Numbered from the stretch's first letter, positions 8,449-18,632 are shown. The stretch is 64,000 bases of DNA from CAZQHK01 sp964593455 (GCA_964593455.1 CAZQHK010000020.1:1-64000); one strand, 5' to 3'. The notes: generated from the sequence alone by a model not told the origin. Numbers and translations: made by a program.

Positions 8449-11400
8449 TTATCCAGCAGGTAGGCTAATCTGGAATGTAGACCCTTTGCCGAGCTCACTC
8501 AAAACGCTTAGTTGGCCACCATGACGCAATACAATTTTATCACAAATTGCCAGTCCCATTCCAACCCCTTCATATTCATGCCGGTGGTGAAGGCGCTGGA
8601 AGGGTTTGAATATACGATCCTGGTAATCCATTTTGAAACCGATTCCATTATCCTCGACCAGGATGTCATACATTCCGTTTCTTAGCGGCAGGCTCGTAAT
8701 AATTACCCGCGGTTTGACATTCTTTTTCCGGAACTTTATGGCATTTAGAATGAGATTTTGGAACAGTTGCCCCATCTGCACCCGGTCGGCGGCCAACATC
8801 GGCAAGTCTCCAATATCAATTTGTACTCCGGAGTCCTCTATTTTAACTTCCAGATCCGAAAGGACTTCCCACACTACTTCTTCCAGGGGTACCGGCGCAA
8901 ACGGCCGGGCTTTGGTGGTCACCCGGGAGTACGCGAGCAGGCTCTGGATCAGGTTCTTCATCCGGAGTGCAGCCTCCTGCATTCGTTCCAGATAGTTTTT
9001 GCTTTTTTCGTCGAGCGTGACCCGGTCACACGTGCTCAACCGATCACCGAAGACGGTAATTTTTCTGAGCGGTTCCTGCAAATCATGTGACGCTATATAC
9101 GCGAACTGCTCGAGCTCCTTGTTGGATCGTTCCAACTCCTCCACCGTCTCCTTCAAAGCCTCCTGGGCTTTTTTCAACTCGGTCATATCCAGCATGGAGC
9201 CAATCATTCTGATCGGCTGCCCGTCACCACCGTACAGGATAAAGCCCCGATCGAGGATACTCGAGTACGAACCGTTGCGACGGCGAAACCGGTATTCATC
9301 AGACCAGGTCGATCGGCTGTTTTCGACAGCCTCATGAATACCGGCCACGACCCGGTCACGTTCAGCCGGATGGATACATTGTTCTCTCCAGTACACATCG
9401 GATCCTATTTCGTCTTCCCGATACCCGAACAACACGTGAACGGCATCATTCCAACGCAATCTGTCGGTTATAAGATCCCAGTCCCATACCGCGTCATTGG
9501 TGGCGCTGGCCACCAGTTGAAATCGTTCTTCACTTTCCAACAAAGCCGTTTCATATCGCTTCCGGTACAGAGCTTCTACAAACGATACGGAGAGTGCTTC
9601 GATTGCTTCCCGGTCGTTATTGCCATATCCGGTTTTCTTGTTAACCAGTATGATCATCCCGAAGGTCTGTTCTTCATACTTCAAGGGAACTTGGAGAAAC
9701 GAAAATACTTCCTCCGGCAGTCCGCCGGCCTCTTTAAACTCCGGATGAGAAGCCGGATCATTAACCAGGATCGAGCACGCTCCATCTAGATCCCGGGACC
9801 ATAGTTCCTGTTTTTCCATGAACTTGATCATCTTGATCATGGTGGCAGCCTCAATACCGGTTTTCGAGACTGCCGGCCAGGCTGGATCACTCAAGGCAAT
9901 GATATCGAAGACACCTTCATTACCTATTCCCGCAATAATCCCGAACGCACTGCCGGTCATCTCCTCGGCCACAGCCAGGCATTTCCTGGCCACCTCCTCA
10001 TCAGTTTCGCATGTCAGTGTTTCCAGAAGAACTTTGTTTATTCCCGCTACCGTGGCCCGCTGTTTAATGATATGTTCTTCTGCTTTTTTACTCTCGGTGA
10101 TATCGGCAAAAACCGTGGCGAAGGCACCCGGGCGGGGTGAGAATACGGAAATCCTGAAATGCTTCTTCATCGGAGGGAAATATGTCGTGAAAGAAACTGG
10201 TTTTCCAGTGGCAGCAACCCCGGCGTAGGTTTCAAGATACGGAGGTCCCTCGGCCTGATAGACTTGGGAGGCTTTTTTATTAATAACCTCTTCCCTGGTC
10301 ATCCCCACAATCGATTCGTAGGCGGGATTAACGTCGGTTATCACGTAATCAATCGCCTCACCCCTGGAATCACACACTATCTCGTGAACCGCCACACCTT
10401 CATTCATGGTCGCGTACAATGAACTGTATTTCTTCTCAGTTAGCCGGCGCTCCGTCACGTCTTCTCCTGAACTGAAAAAACCGATAATTGCACCCTTTTC
10501 ACTCTTTAACTCAACATTATGCCAGGCGATGATCCGTTCCGTTCCCTCCCTGGTTAACACGGCACTTTCAAAATACTCGGAGAATTCGCCGTTATCTCTC
10601 GGCGCTTTTTCCAAAAGCGCTCTGGCCGCGGGACACTGTTCTTCGGGAATAAAAGCATTAAACCAGTTCCGTCCGATAATCTCTTCTTCCGGGTATCCCA
10701 GGATCTCGCAGCCTTTTTTGTTGATCAGGGTTACGATACCGCTCGTGTCTATAGCCATCAGGATGACGCTGGCAATGTCCAGATAGGTTTGCGCTTTGTT
10801 TTTTGCCTCGATAAGCGCCTGCTTCATGGCGAACCTTTTCTGCTCCAGTTCGATATTATGGAGGGCCATGGCTATATTATTGGCGATCTCCTCGAACAAC
10901 TCCTGCTCTTCAACCTCCCGCGCGATCTCCAGATCCATCGTTACCGCCAGCACGCCGTACACGACATCCCCGTGTTCGAGCCGGATCATCATTTTTCCCC
11001 GATCCGCAAACTCGCCCACCAGGGGACACCCCTCGCACTGTTCGGAGGGAGTTTCAAGCAGAATCAAATCGGGTGATTCAAGCGCCCGTAAAACACACCA
11101 GGTTTTATTGTCACCCGTAACGGATAAGTGCGAGGTAAGACCGGCTTCGGCGACAGCTTCCAGTGAACCGGACGTATCCCAAAGTTCAATTATAATTCCG
11201 TGATAGCATGGTATATTAACGATTTGCTCACACACTTTTTGAAGGAGATGATCGCTGTCTTTCTCCTTGACAATCAACTGGTTGATATTGTTAAGGGAAC
11301 GCAACACGAAGTCCACATGCTGGAGCCGGTGTTCCATCAGTTTACGGCCGGTAATGTCTTTAACAATTGATTCAACCATTCTTTCACCGGTTTCTTGATC

Positions 11401-12600
11401 AACAGTCAAGAACGAGTCATGGATGACCCACCGGTGGTCCCCTTTGAGAGTTTTAAAATGGTATTCGAAGTTGTGGATTTCACCTTTTTTATCCAGATGT
11501 TTCCGGATAAAAGCTTCCTTTTCCACATACGTTAAAAGAGTCCGGAGAGGCCGGCCGAGAAGATCTTCCGGTTCGCAGTCCAGATCAAGGATTTCCACCA
11601 GCCCCCGGTTGGCGAACAATATTTTTCCGCTATCGAATGAGTACCGGTAGACACCAGCCCGGCTAAAATCAAGCAGCCGTTTGTACAGGTCTTCCACCTT
11701 CCGGTACCCGGCCACATCATCAAAAACCAGAAGCAAATGAGCTTTTCCTCCGGTATCAAACGGGAAAAGCCGACAAACGATCCAGATTTCACGACCGAAA
11801 GTGGAGAGGGTGTGGATCTCGTGATGCTGCGCGGTCCCGGTCGCCAGAGTTTTCCGGGCGACGTCCAGCAAACCGGTTTTTTCCCAGGATTCGATATCGT
11901 TGAAATTCTGCAAGAGTACCTGATCCCGGGTCGCTCCGATAATACTGGCTGCTTTCTCATTAGCCATGACGGCCTGGCCCGAATCCTGGTAGGCGATAAT
12001 ACCAAACGACGAGGCCTCGAATATTTTTTCGTTCAAAGCCAGCGTATCCGCTATCCGCCGCTCCATCTGCCGGCTCTCGGTAACATCTCGGCACACCACC
12101 GCCACAGCGAACAATGTTCTGTCGGCACTTCTGACCGGGCTCAGCGTCGACTCGCTGTAGATCAGTTTATCGATAACCGGCATAACATCCTTAACCCGCA
12201 TGGGGTCACCGGTTTGAAACACCTGGTCAATCCTGTTTCTCCAGAGTTCCATAAATTCGGGAATATGGCCCAAACCATCCTGGATAGATTTTCCCAGCAG
12301 TCGGTCCGGAGGGGCTCCAACATGCTGTGAAGCTGCCTGGTTAACATACAGGCACGTGTATTCCCTGTCCCAAACAATAACGCAGTCAGTGGTAGATTCA
12401 AAAATGGTCCGGAGAAGTTTTTCTTTTTTCTGAAGAACATCCTGTATATTCTTGTGCCTGAACTCGTAGTTTTTCAATTCGGTAAGAAGTCGGGCCTGTT
12501 CCTCCAGTTTTTTGATGAGCTCTTTCCTACTCAGACCACTGAACTTTTCCCCCATGGTAGCGATCCCCCCGGCGGTCTTCTCCGCCCACCGGAAGATCAT
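8449..12600 (-). CDS. Multi-PAS/GAF sensor histidine kinase
   Basis: A soluble kinase of 1383 residues with no membrane segment. Domain order from the sequence is: short coiled coil (20-50), PAS (55-175), PAS (185-300), PAS (310-425), GAF (440-600), PAS (605-725), PAS (730-840), GAF (850-1010), PAS (1020-1145), a dimerisation/phosphoacceptor helix with YIASHDLQEPLRKI (about 1165-1230), and an ATPase domain (1265-1380) with NAIKF, DNGIGF and GMGLAI. The HDLQEPLR box is of the phytochrome-like class. The stack of sensory domains suggests integration of several cytoplasmic signals; no haem or chromophore site is recognised. MGEKFSG at residue 16 is an alternative start. The downstream regulator remnant and the regulator at 7820 probably belong to its operon. 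Confidence 0.93.
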   Translation of the reverse strand: MIFRWAEKTAGGIATMGEKFSGLSRKELIKKLEEQARLLTELKNYEFRHKNIQDVLQKKEKLLRTIFESTTDCVIVWDREYTCLYVNQAASQHVGAPPDRLLGKSIQDGLGHIPEFMELWRNRIDQVFQTGDPMRVKDVMPVIDKLIYSESTLSPVRSADRTLFAVAVVCRDVTESRQMERRIADTLALNEKIFEASSFGIIAYQDSGQAVMANEKAASIIGATRDQVLLQNFNDIESWEKTGLLDVARKTLATGTAQHHEIHTLSTFGREIWIVCRLFPFDTGGKAHLLLVFDDVAGYRKVEDLYKRLLDFSRAGVYRYSFDSGKILFANRGLVEILDLDCEPEDLLGRPLRTLLTYVEKEAFIRKHLDKKGEIHNFEYHFKTLKGDHRWVIHDSFLTVDQETGERMVESIVKDITGRKLMEHRLQHVDFVLRSLNNINQLIVKEKDSDHLLQKVCEQIVNIPCYHGIIIELWDTSGSLEAVAEAGLTSHLSVTGDNKTWCVLRALESPDLILLETPSEQCEGCPLVGEFADRGKMMIRLEHGDVVYGVLAVTMDLEIAREVEEQELFEEIANNIAMALHNIELEQKRFAMKQALIEAKNKAQTYLDIASVILMAIDTSGIVTLINKKGCEILGYPEEEIIGRNWFNAFIPEEQCPAARALLEKAPRDNGEFSEYFESAVLTREGTERIIAWHNVELKSEKGAIIGFFSSGEDVTERRLTEKKYSSLYATMNEGVAVHEIVCDSRGEAIDYVITDVNPAYESIVGMTREEVINKKASQVYQAEGPPYLETYAGVAATGKPVSFTTYFPPMKKHFRISVFSPRPGAFATVFADITESKKAEEHIIKQRATVAGINKVLLETLTCETDEEVARKCLAVAEEMTGSAFGIIAGIGNEGVFDIIALSDPAWPAVSKTGIEAATMIKMIKFMEKQELWSRDLDGACSILVNDPASHPEFKEAGGLPEEVFSFLQVPLKYEEQTFGMIILVNKKTGYGNNDREAIEALSVSFVEALYRKRYETALLESEERFQLVASATNDAVWDWDLITDRLRWNDAVHVLFGYREDEIGSDVYWREQCIHPAERDRVVAGIHEAVENSRSTWSDEYRFRRRNGSYSSILDRGFILYGGDGQPIRMIGSMLDMTELKKAQEALKETVEELERSNKELEQFAYIASHDLQEPLRKITVFGDRLSTCDRVTLDEKSKNYLERMQEAALRMKNLIQSLLAYSRVTTKARPFAPVPLEEVVWEVLSDLEVKIEDSGVQIDIGDLPMLAADRVQMGQLFQNLILNAIKFRKKNVKPRVIITSLPLRNGMYDILVEDNGIGFKMDYQDRIFKPFQRLHHRHEYEGVGMGLAICDKIVLRHGGQLSVLSELGKGSTFQISLPAG

Positions 12601-12691
12601 TCATCCGGTGTTTTCAACAATCCTACCATAATAGAAAACCCATGGCTATTTCAAGGAAGAAGAGCGGAACTTGATCGCAGATTTGGTTGGT

Positions 12692-12828
12692 GATTGAGAT
12701 GGTTGCCCGGGCGGAAGCCTGCCCTTATCCTCCAATGGTGAGTGAAACATTGCAACATAGCGTAAGCTAGGTAGTCCCGCCCTGCTAGCAGTGTCGAAAG
12801 TGAGATCGGAGATTTTGAAAATAGAGAA
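12692..12828 (+). repeat. Dispersed intergenic repeat, copy 1 (diverged)
   Basis: The copy runs from GATTGAGA through CCCGGGCGG, TAGCGTAAGC and GTCCCGCCC to GAGATTTT. It matches the copies at 15851 and 20401 in order and spacing but with many substitutions. GGGCG and CGCCC inside it can pair. Confidence 0.6.
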
Positions 12829-12846
12829 GGTGAAATTTTCACATGC

Positions 12847-12875
12847 TTGACAGTACTGTGCTGAAACCATAGAAT
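12847..12875 (+). promoter_or_regulatory. Predicted promoter of the UPF0173-glgB operon
   Basis: A consensus TTGACA (12847-12852) and TAGAAT (12870-12875) are 17 bases apart, giving a leader of about 40 bases before ATG 12923. With repeat copy 1 this accounts for the 322-bp gap before the gene. Confidence 0.7.
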
Positions 12876-12922
12876 TGATACCAGCGGAAAAGCCACTATA
12901 TAACAAGGAGAGGTGATGATTC

Positions 12923-13579
12923 ATGAAACTCACGTTTCTCGGGCACGCCGCCTTCAAGCTGGAAGGTAGCCAGACTATCTATATCGATCCGTTTCTCACC
13001 GGTAACCCATCGGCCAGCATGAGTTTGCCTGAAGCAACCAAAGCCGATCTGGTACTGGTTACGCACGATCATGGAGACCACCTCGGTGACGCCGTGGCCA
13101 TCTGCAAACAGACCGGAGCCACTCTGGTCAGTATCCATGAAACAGCCACCGCAATGGCGGCCACAGGAGGCATTAAGGCCGAGGGGATGAATATCGGGGG
13201 GACGCTTATCTTCGGCGGTGTCAAAATCCACATGGTAGAAGCCCAACACTCCTCCGAGTCGGGACATCAGACAGGATTTATCCTGGAAATGGACGGACAT
13301 ACCATCTACCATGCCGGCGATACCGGTATTTTCGGGGACATGAAGCTTTTTTCCGATTTTTTCGACATCGACTTGGCGCTTCTGCCCATCGGGGACCGCT
13401 ATACCATGGGACCCTGTTCAGCCGCCAGGGCAGTTTCACTGCTGGGTGCCCGAAAGGTTATTCCCATGCACTTCAATACCTTTCCAATCATTCAGCAGGA
13501 CCCGGAAAATTTCAAGACTCTTGTTGGCAACGCGGCAGAAGTAATCATCCTTAAACCCGGAGAGGCTGCTGATATCTAA
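12923..13579 (+). CDS. UPF0173 metal-dependent hydrolase (metallo-beta-lactamase fold)
   Basis: A 218-residue protein of the UPF0173 group. It has the metal-binding motif THDHGDHLGD (about 49-58), a further histidine region QHSS, HAGDTG (about 131-136) and GDRYTMGP, and a C-terminal PMHF. The fold binds two metal ions and hydrolyses an unknown substrate; the physiological role is not established. GGAGAGGTGA precedes ATG 12923. It is followed after one base by glgB, so the two are translationally coupled. The link to glycogen is positional only. Confidence 0.9.
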   Translation: MKLTFLGHAAFKLEGSQTIYIDPFLTGNPSASMSLPEATKADLVLVTHDHGDHLGDAVAICKQTGATLVSIHETATAMAATGGIKAEGMNIGGTLIFGGVKIHMVEAQHSSESGHQTGFILEMDGHTIYHAGDTGIFGDMKLFSDFFDIDLALLPIGDRYTMGPCSAARAVSLLGARKVIPMHFNTFPIIQQDPENFKTLVGNAAEVIILKPGEAADI

Positions 13580-13580
13580 T

Positions 13581-15836
13581 ATGAACAGCGACCAAATCGT
13601 AACCGTATCCAAAAACCAGATCCACCGGGTCATAAACGCCCAGTACAAAGACCCGTTCCGGGTACTGGGCATTCATCCCCGCAAGGTAGGAGGACAGTCC
13701 TGCGTAGCCATCAGAACATTCCAGCCGAGAACCTACGGGGTGGAAGTGATTGATCTCTCCCAAAACGGTCTGGTGATTCCCATGAACAAACTTCACAAGG
13801 GCGGGTTTTACGAGTTAGTCACATTCGACCACAATACGGTGTTCCCCTACATGCTCAGGCTTCGCGACAAAAACGGAGCCACCTACGACATCCATGATCC
13901 CTACCGTTTTAAACCCGTCATCACGGAGTTGGACCAGCACCTGATCGGCAAGGGAAAAAATTACCTGTTCTACGAAAAAATGGGAGCCCACATCATCGAA
14001 CTGGAAGGGATCCAGGGTACTCTATTCGCCGTGTGGGCACCTAATGCCCGGCGGGTCAGCGTAGTGGGTCCTTTCAACAACTGGAACGGACGCCGTCACG
14101 CAATGCGGATGCACGGCACCTCGGGTATCTGGGAGTTATTCATCCCCGGACTCGATGTCGGCGAGATCTATAAATACGAAATTATCACTCCCTGGGGCAG
14201 CCGCAAGTTCAAAGCCGATCCCTTTGGGATGCGAAGCGAACTGAGTCCTCGGACCGCTTCGGTAATAAGTAACCCGGACAAATACTCGTGGAATGATGAC
14301 GAGTGGATGGAAAGACGCCGGGAAAGTAACCCGCATACGAAACCGATGTCTATCTACGAGGTGCACCTGGGAGGATGGCGCAGAGATTGGGAAGCACTGA
14401 AAGAAGCAAAAGAAGCGGGCGATGAAGATGAAGAAGGATTTCTCAATTACCGGGAACTTGCCCACTCCCTGGCCGATTACGTTGAGGAAATGGGATTTAC
14501 CCACATCGAACTCTTGCCCACCATGGAACACCCTTTTTACGGGTCCTGGGGATACCAGGTAACCGGGTATTTCGCCCCTACATGCCGTTACGGAGAACCG
14601 TGGGATTTCAAGTATTTTGTAGATTATATGCACAGCCGCGGGATCGGCGTTATCCTGGACTGGGTCCCGGCCCACTTTCCCAAGGACCATCACAGCCTGG
14701 GAAAATTTGATGGAACGGCTTTGTTCGAGCACGCCGATCCCCGCAAGGGCAAACACATGGACTGGGGCACGCTTATCTTCAATTACGGACGTCACGAGGT
14801 GAGAAATTTCCTGATATCAAACGCCATCTACTGGCTTGACCGCTATCACATCGACGGTCTCCGGGTGGACGCGGTGGCCTCTATGCTTTACCTGGACTAC
14901 TCCCGTCAGCCGGGCCAGTGGGTACCAAACCGCTACGGTGGACGAGAAAACCTTGAAGCTATCCACTTTATCAAGAGTCTCAACGAAGTTGTGGAAAAGT
15001 TCGCACCCGGCGCCATGATGATCGCCGAAGAATCAACCTCCTGGCCCAGTGTCTCCCGGCCCACCTACCTGGGAGGTCTGGGATTCAAATTCAAGTGGAA
15101 CATGGGTTGGATGCACGACATGCTCAAGTACATGTCCAACGATCCCATCTACCGCAAGTACCACCACAACAAAATTACTTTCTCTATGGTTTACGCTTAC
15201 AGCGAGAACTTCATCCTGCCACTTTCACACGACGAGGTGGTCCACATGAAAGGATCGCTCATCAACAAGATGCCGGGCGATCTGTGGCAGAAGGCCGCCA
15301 ACTTGAGACTGCTTTACGGGTACATGTGGGGTCATCCCGGCAAAAAACTCCTGTTCATGGGCAGCGAGTTCGGCCAGTTTAAGGAGTTCAACCACGATGA
15401 AAGTATCGAGTGGTATCTGCTTAAATGGCCGTCTCACCGGGGTATCCAGCGATGGGTCAGGGACCTTAACAACCTGATGACCAGCGAACCGGCAATGTAT
15501 GAACTCGACCACAAACAGCAGGGGTTCCAGTGGATGGATTGCAACGATACCGTCAACAGTGTTATCACCTTCATCAGACGGGGTAAAAACCCGGAAGACA
15601 TGCTGTTATTCATCTGCAATTTCACCCCGGTTACCCGGCGTGACTACCAGGTGGGAGTCCCGTTACCAGGATTCTGGAAAGAGGTATTGAATAGTGATGC
15701 CGACATCTACTGGGGCAGCAACATGGGCAATGACGGTGGATGCTGGACGAACCCCTGGTCACATCACGGGCAACCTCATTCTCTCAAGGTGACAACGCCC
15801 CCATTATCGGTTACCGTGTTAAAACGATTTCAGTAG
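13581..15836 (+). CDS. glgB: 1,4-alpha-glucan branching enzyme
   Basis: GH13 branching enzyme of 751 residues, which cuts alpha-1,4 chains and re-attaches them as alpha-1,6 branches in glycogen. The N-terminal carbohydrate-binding region (about 15-110) is followed by a second starch-binding fold (VWAPNARRVSVVGPFNNW) and the catalytic barrel. Catalytic motifs are DGLRVDAVASML (nucleophile Asp), MMIAEEST (acid/base Glu) and LPLSHDEVVH. The length is normal for the two-domain N-terminus type. The gene starts one base after the stop of the UPF0173 gene and ends before repeat copy 2. glgC genes follow on the opposite strand and glgA lies 34 kb away. Confidence 0.97.
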   Translation: MNSDQIVTVSKNQIHRVINAQYKDPFRVLGIHPRKVGGQSCVAIRTFQPRTYGVEVIDLSQNGLVIPMNKLHKGGFYELVTFDHNTVFPYMLRLRDKNGATYDIHDPYRFKPVITELDQHLIGKGKNYLFYEKMGAHIIELEGIQGTLFAVWAPNARRVSVVGPFNNWNGRRHAMRMHGTSGIWELFIPGLDVGEIYKYEIITPWGSRKFKADPFGMRSELSPRTASVISNPDKYSWNDDEWMERRRESNPHTKPMSIYEVHLGGWRRDWEALKEAKEAGDEDEEGFLNYRELAHSLADYVEEMGFTHIELLPTMEHPFYGSWGYQVTGYFAPTCRYGEPWDFKYFVDYMHSRGIGVILDWVPAHFPKDHHSLGKFDGTALFEHADPRKGKHMDWGTLIFNYGRHEVRNFLISNAIYWLDRYHIDGLRVDAVASMLYLDYSRQPGQWVPNRYGGRENLEAIHFIKSLNEVVEKFAPGAMMIAEESTSWPSVSRPTYLGGLGFKFKWNMGWMHDMLKYMSNDPIYRKYHHNKITFSMVYAYSENFILPLSHDEVVHMKGSLINKMPGDLWQKAANLRLLYGYMWGHPGKKLLFMGSEFGQFKEFNHDESIEWYLLKWPSHRGIQRWVRDLNNLMTSEPAMYELDHKQQGFQWMDCNDTVNSVITFIRRGKNPEDMLLFICNFTPVTRRDYQVGVPLPGFWKEVLNSDADIYWGSNMGNDGGCWTNPWSHHGQPHSLKVTTPPLSVTVLKRFQ

Positions 15837-15850
15837 AGCCGAGAAGAGAG

Positions 15851-15984
15851 AGATTTCACCCGGGCGGTAGCCTGTACCTTCCTCCAAACACCAGTGCAAA
15901 CATTGAGCCGTAGCGTGAGCCGGGTGGTCCCGCCCTCAAGCAAAAAGTGTAGAAAGTAAGGTTGGAGATTTTGGAGATTGAGAG
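15851..15984 (+). repeat. Dispersed intergenic repeat, copy 2
   Basis: This is the fullest copy: CCCGGGCGG, CCTTCCTCCAA, TAGCGTGAGC, GTGGTCCCGCCCTCAAGC, GTGTAGAAAGTAAGG, TTGGAGATTTTGGAGATTGAG. It lies between the convergent ends of glgB and glgC. Confidence 0.75.
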
Positions 15985-16029
15985 CTAAATAATTCCAGCA
16001 CAATCTCACACCTTGCGTTCTACGCTGCT

Positions 16030-17322
16030 TTATTTTTCGATCGTTTCGCCGGCGGGTATCTTTAGCTTCTTAAATGCTTTTTTACCTGCATGCGGGAAGA
16101 TAATGCAGTTGCGGCCGATACGGGTCCCGGTTGGTATCTTGGCGCCCTTCCCGACCAGGACGAACCCGCCGGAAAGATGATCCGGAAACTGGCGGTTGGC
16201 CACTGTGCTTCGACCATACCCCACCAGACATTCCCGGTTGAAGACGACATCTTTATCAGCCACCACCCGGTCCAGCACAGCCCCCTTGCGGACAACGACA
16301 TCATGCAGCAGGACGCACTCCGTGACCGAGGCCCCCTGCTCAACCCTGACTCCCGGGGAGAGCACTGACCGCTCCACCCGGCCATCGATGAAACAACCCC
16401 GTGATACCATAGTTTCTGCTACCGCCGCCCGGGATGAACAATAGGCGGGAGATCGTTTCTGGAGGTTTCGGTCCTCGGGATTGGTGTAGACCTGCCACCC
16501 ATCGAGGTCCAGTTCCGAATCGGGGTCCAGGATGTCCATGTGGGTTTCCCAGTATGCCTGGATGGTACCCACATCTTTCCAGTACCCATCGAAAGGATAG
16601 GCGAAAACCCGGTACCGGGGAAACGCATAAGGGAAGATATGTTTGCCGAAATCATCACCTTTGCCGGTACCGATAATTCTTTTTAACAATGATTCCAGTA
16701 TATCCATGTTGAAAACATAGATTCCCAGGGAAGCCGTATTGGACGGCGGGTTGGGGATCTTCTCCACAAAATCGATTACCCGACCGTTCTCATCGGGAAT
16801 GGCAATTCCAAACCGGACAACCTCGTTCCAGGGGACCTTCATCACGGCGACGGTAATGGAGGCTTTTTTCTCGTCGTGAAACTTGAGCATCTGCGCGTAA
16901 TTCATCCGGTAGATATGATCACCTGAAAGGATTATCACCCGATCTACTTTCAGGGAACGCAGGTAATCGATGTTCTGCCACACCGCGTCAGCGGTACCCT
17001 TGTACCAATCCGAAGCTTCGGTACCCTGATGCGGCGGCAAAATGCTGCAAAACCGGTCCTCGCCGATAAAGTCCCAGGGCGCGCCGGTACCGATATGTCC
17101 CATCATCGATATGGGCTTGTACTGGGTAAGTACACCCACATTGCTCAGCCCGGAGTGCATGATATTGCTCAATGTGAAATCGATAATCCGGTACATCCCG
17201 GCAAACGGTACCGCCGGTTTAGCCCGAGACCGGCCCAGGATGTTGAGACGAGTGCCGGCTCCACCGGCCAGCAGCATGACCGCCGTTTTTTTTCTTTTTT
17301 TTGCCGTTTTCATGGTCCTCAC
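16030..17322 (-). CDS. glgC: Glucose-1-phosphate adenylyltransferase, catalytic-type subunit
   Basis: ADP-glucose pyrophosphorylase of 430 residues, making ADP-glucose from ATP and glucose-1-phosphate, the committed step to glycogen. The nucleotidyltransferase domain has GTRL in the loop GGAGTRL, RAKPAVPF, LSGDHIYRMNY with the metal-binding Asp, FVEKIP with the substrate Lys, and DGYWKDVGT with the second metal-binding Asp. A left-handed beta-helix follows (ISRGC..., VLSPGVRV). All key residues seen in active enzymes are present. Its start overlaps the end of the upstream paralogue by 4 bases, so the two are coupled and probably form one hetero-oligomer. Confidence 0.93.
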   Translation of the reverse strand: MRTMKTAKKRKKTAVMLLAGGAGTRLNILGRSRAKPAVPFAGMYRIIDFTLSNIMHSGLSNVGVLTQYKPISMMGHIGTGAPWDFIGEDRFCSILPPHQGTEASDWYKGTADAVWQNIDYLRSLKVDRVIILSGDHIYRMNYAQMLKFHDEKKASITVAVMKVPWNEVVRFGIAIPDENGRVIDFVEKIPNPPSNTASLGIYVFNMDILESLLKRIIGTGKGDDFGKHIFPYAFPRYRVFAYPFDGYWKDVGTIQAYWETHMDILDPDSELDLDGWQVYTNPEDRNLQKRSPAYCSSRAAVAETMVSRGCFIDGRVERSVLSPGVRVEQGASVTECVLLHDVVVRKGAVLDRVVADKDVVFNRECLVGYGRSTVANRQFPDHLSGGFVLVGKGAKIPTGTRIGRNCIIFPHAGKKAFKKLKIPAGETIEK

Positions 17323-18632
17323 CTCCCGTCCTTATCCCATACCCGGTGGCACACAATGCTTCCGTCCGGGATGACCGGGTTGACAAAATCATCCCGGGTC
17401 AGATCGGGATATACCATACAGTTGGTTCCGATAACCGCCTCTTCGGGGATGTCCGCGCCCCGGCCGACGATGGTCAGGCCGCTTTTTAACTGATCGGGCA
17501 TCATGTAGTTCCGTATCCGTTTATTACCTTTACCCACGACGCTGCCGGCACCAACCAGCACCCGTTTATCCAGGATGGCATTTTTTACCACCGAACCGGC
17601 CCCGATAACGCATTCATGGAAGATAACTGAGTTTTCCACTCGAGCTCCTTTTTCCACTGTTACACAGGGAGAAAGAACACTTTTACTGACCTCTCCCCTG
17701 ATAACACAACCGCCGGAAATCAAAGATTTTTCCACTGAACATCCTTTACCAAACCGGGCAGGAGGCAGATCACCCAAGCGGCGAAGTTTCAACTTGGTCC
17801 GGACCTGCCACCGGGTCAGGTCCACCCGGGGCCGCAGTCCCAACACATCCATACTGGCCTGATAATACTCATCGGGAGTACGGGTGTAGTTCCAGTATCC
17901 GTCGAACACATACCCGAAGACCCGGTCACCGTCTTCGATCATACGGGGGATGACCTCACTGTAGATCTGATAAGTGCTGCCTTCCCTATTGTTCTCTTCA
18001 ATACGATTGATCAAGGTCTCCCGATTGAAAACATAAACGGTCATCGACGCCAGGTTGGAAAACGGTTGCTCCGGTTTCTCTTCATACCGCGTTACCCGAG
18101 AACTCTTATCGAGAAGCGCCACGCCGAAACGACTGGCGTCCTCCGGGGGTACGGCAACCAGAGCGATAGTCAGGTCCGCTCTCTTCTCCTTGTGAAACCG
18201 GATCAATGGATAGTAGTCCATGGAATAGACATGGTCCCCGGAAAGAATCACAATTATCTCCGGGTCTTGCCCCCGTACGTAGTTCAGGTTATGGTACACG
18301 GCATCGGCTGTGCCCCGATACCAGTCTTTGACGGTGCTTTCTTCTCCTACTCTGAATGGCGGCAGAATTTTCACTCCTCGACGTCGGCCGAACAGGTTCC
18401 AGGCCTCTCCAACACCGACATGTTCGATAAGCGAAGAAGATCGGTACTGGGATAATACCCCCACCCGATGGATTCCGGAACGCATAAGGTTTGTAAGCGG
18501 GAAATCAATAATCCGGTAGATTCCACCAAAGGGCATCGCTGATTTGGGACGGATCATCGTGAGTGGGCCTAGATCGGCCCCACGGCCGCCGGCCAGCACC
18601 ATAGCAATTGTATCGTTGAGCACATCAACCAC
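17319..18632 (-). CDS. GlgC paralogue, probable non-catalytic (GlgD-like) subunit
   Basis: A second ADP-glucose pyrophosphorylase-type protein of 437 residues. It keeps LSGDHVYSMDY and the Lys of YEEKPEQP. In the nucleotide loop, GTRL has become GADL (A19, D20), and the second metal-binding Asp of YWxDVGT is gone (YWNYTRTPDEYY). These changes predict loss of catalysis, as in GlgD-type or plant large regulatory subunits. GTG 18632 has AGGAGT 8 bases upstream. It overlaps the active glgC by ATGA. The role as an allosteric partner is inference. Confidence 0.88.
   Translation of the reverse strand: MVDVLNDTIAMVLAGGRGADLGPLTMIRPKSAMPFGGIYRIIDFPLTNLMRSGIHRVGVLSQYRSSSLIEHVGVGEAWNLFGRRRGVKILPPFRVGEESTVKDWYRGTADAVYHNLNYVRGQDPEIIVILSGDHVYSMDYYPLIRFHKEKRADLTIALVAVPPEDASRFGVALLDKSSRVTRYEEKPEQPFSNLASMTVYVFNRETLINRIEENNREGSTYQIYSEVIPRMIEDGDRVFGYVFDGYWNYTRTPDEYYQASMDVLGLRPRVDLTRWQVRTKLKLRRLGDLPPARFGKGCSVEKSLISGGCVIRGEVSKSVLSPCVTVEKGARVENSVIFHECVIGAGSVVKNAILDKRVLVGAGSVVGKGNKRIRNYMMPDQLKSGLTIVGRGADIPEEAVIGTNCMVYPDLTRDDFVNPVIPDGSIVCHRVWDKDGR

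Noticed and set aside
11737..12330. 197-codon frame opposite the large kinase
   Set aside because: It is a shadow of PAS-domain coding sequence on the other strand, with no family features.
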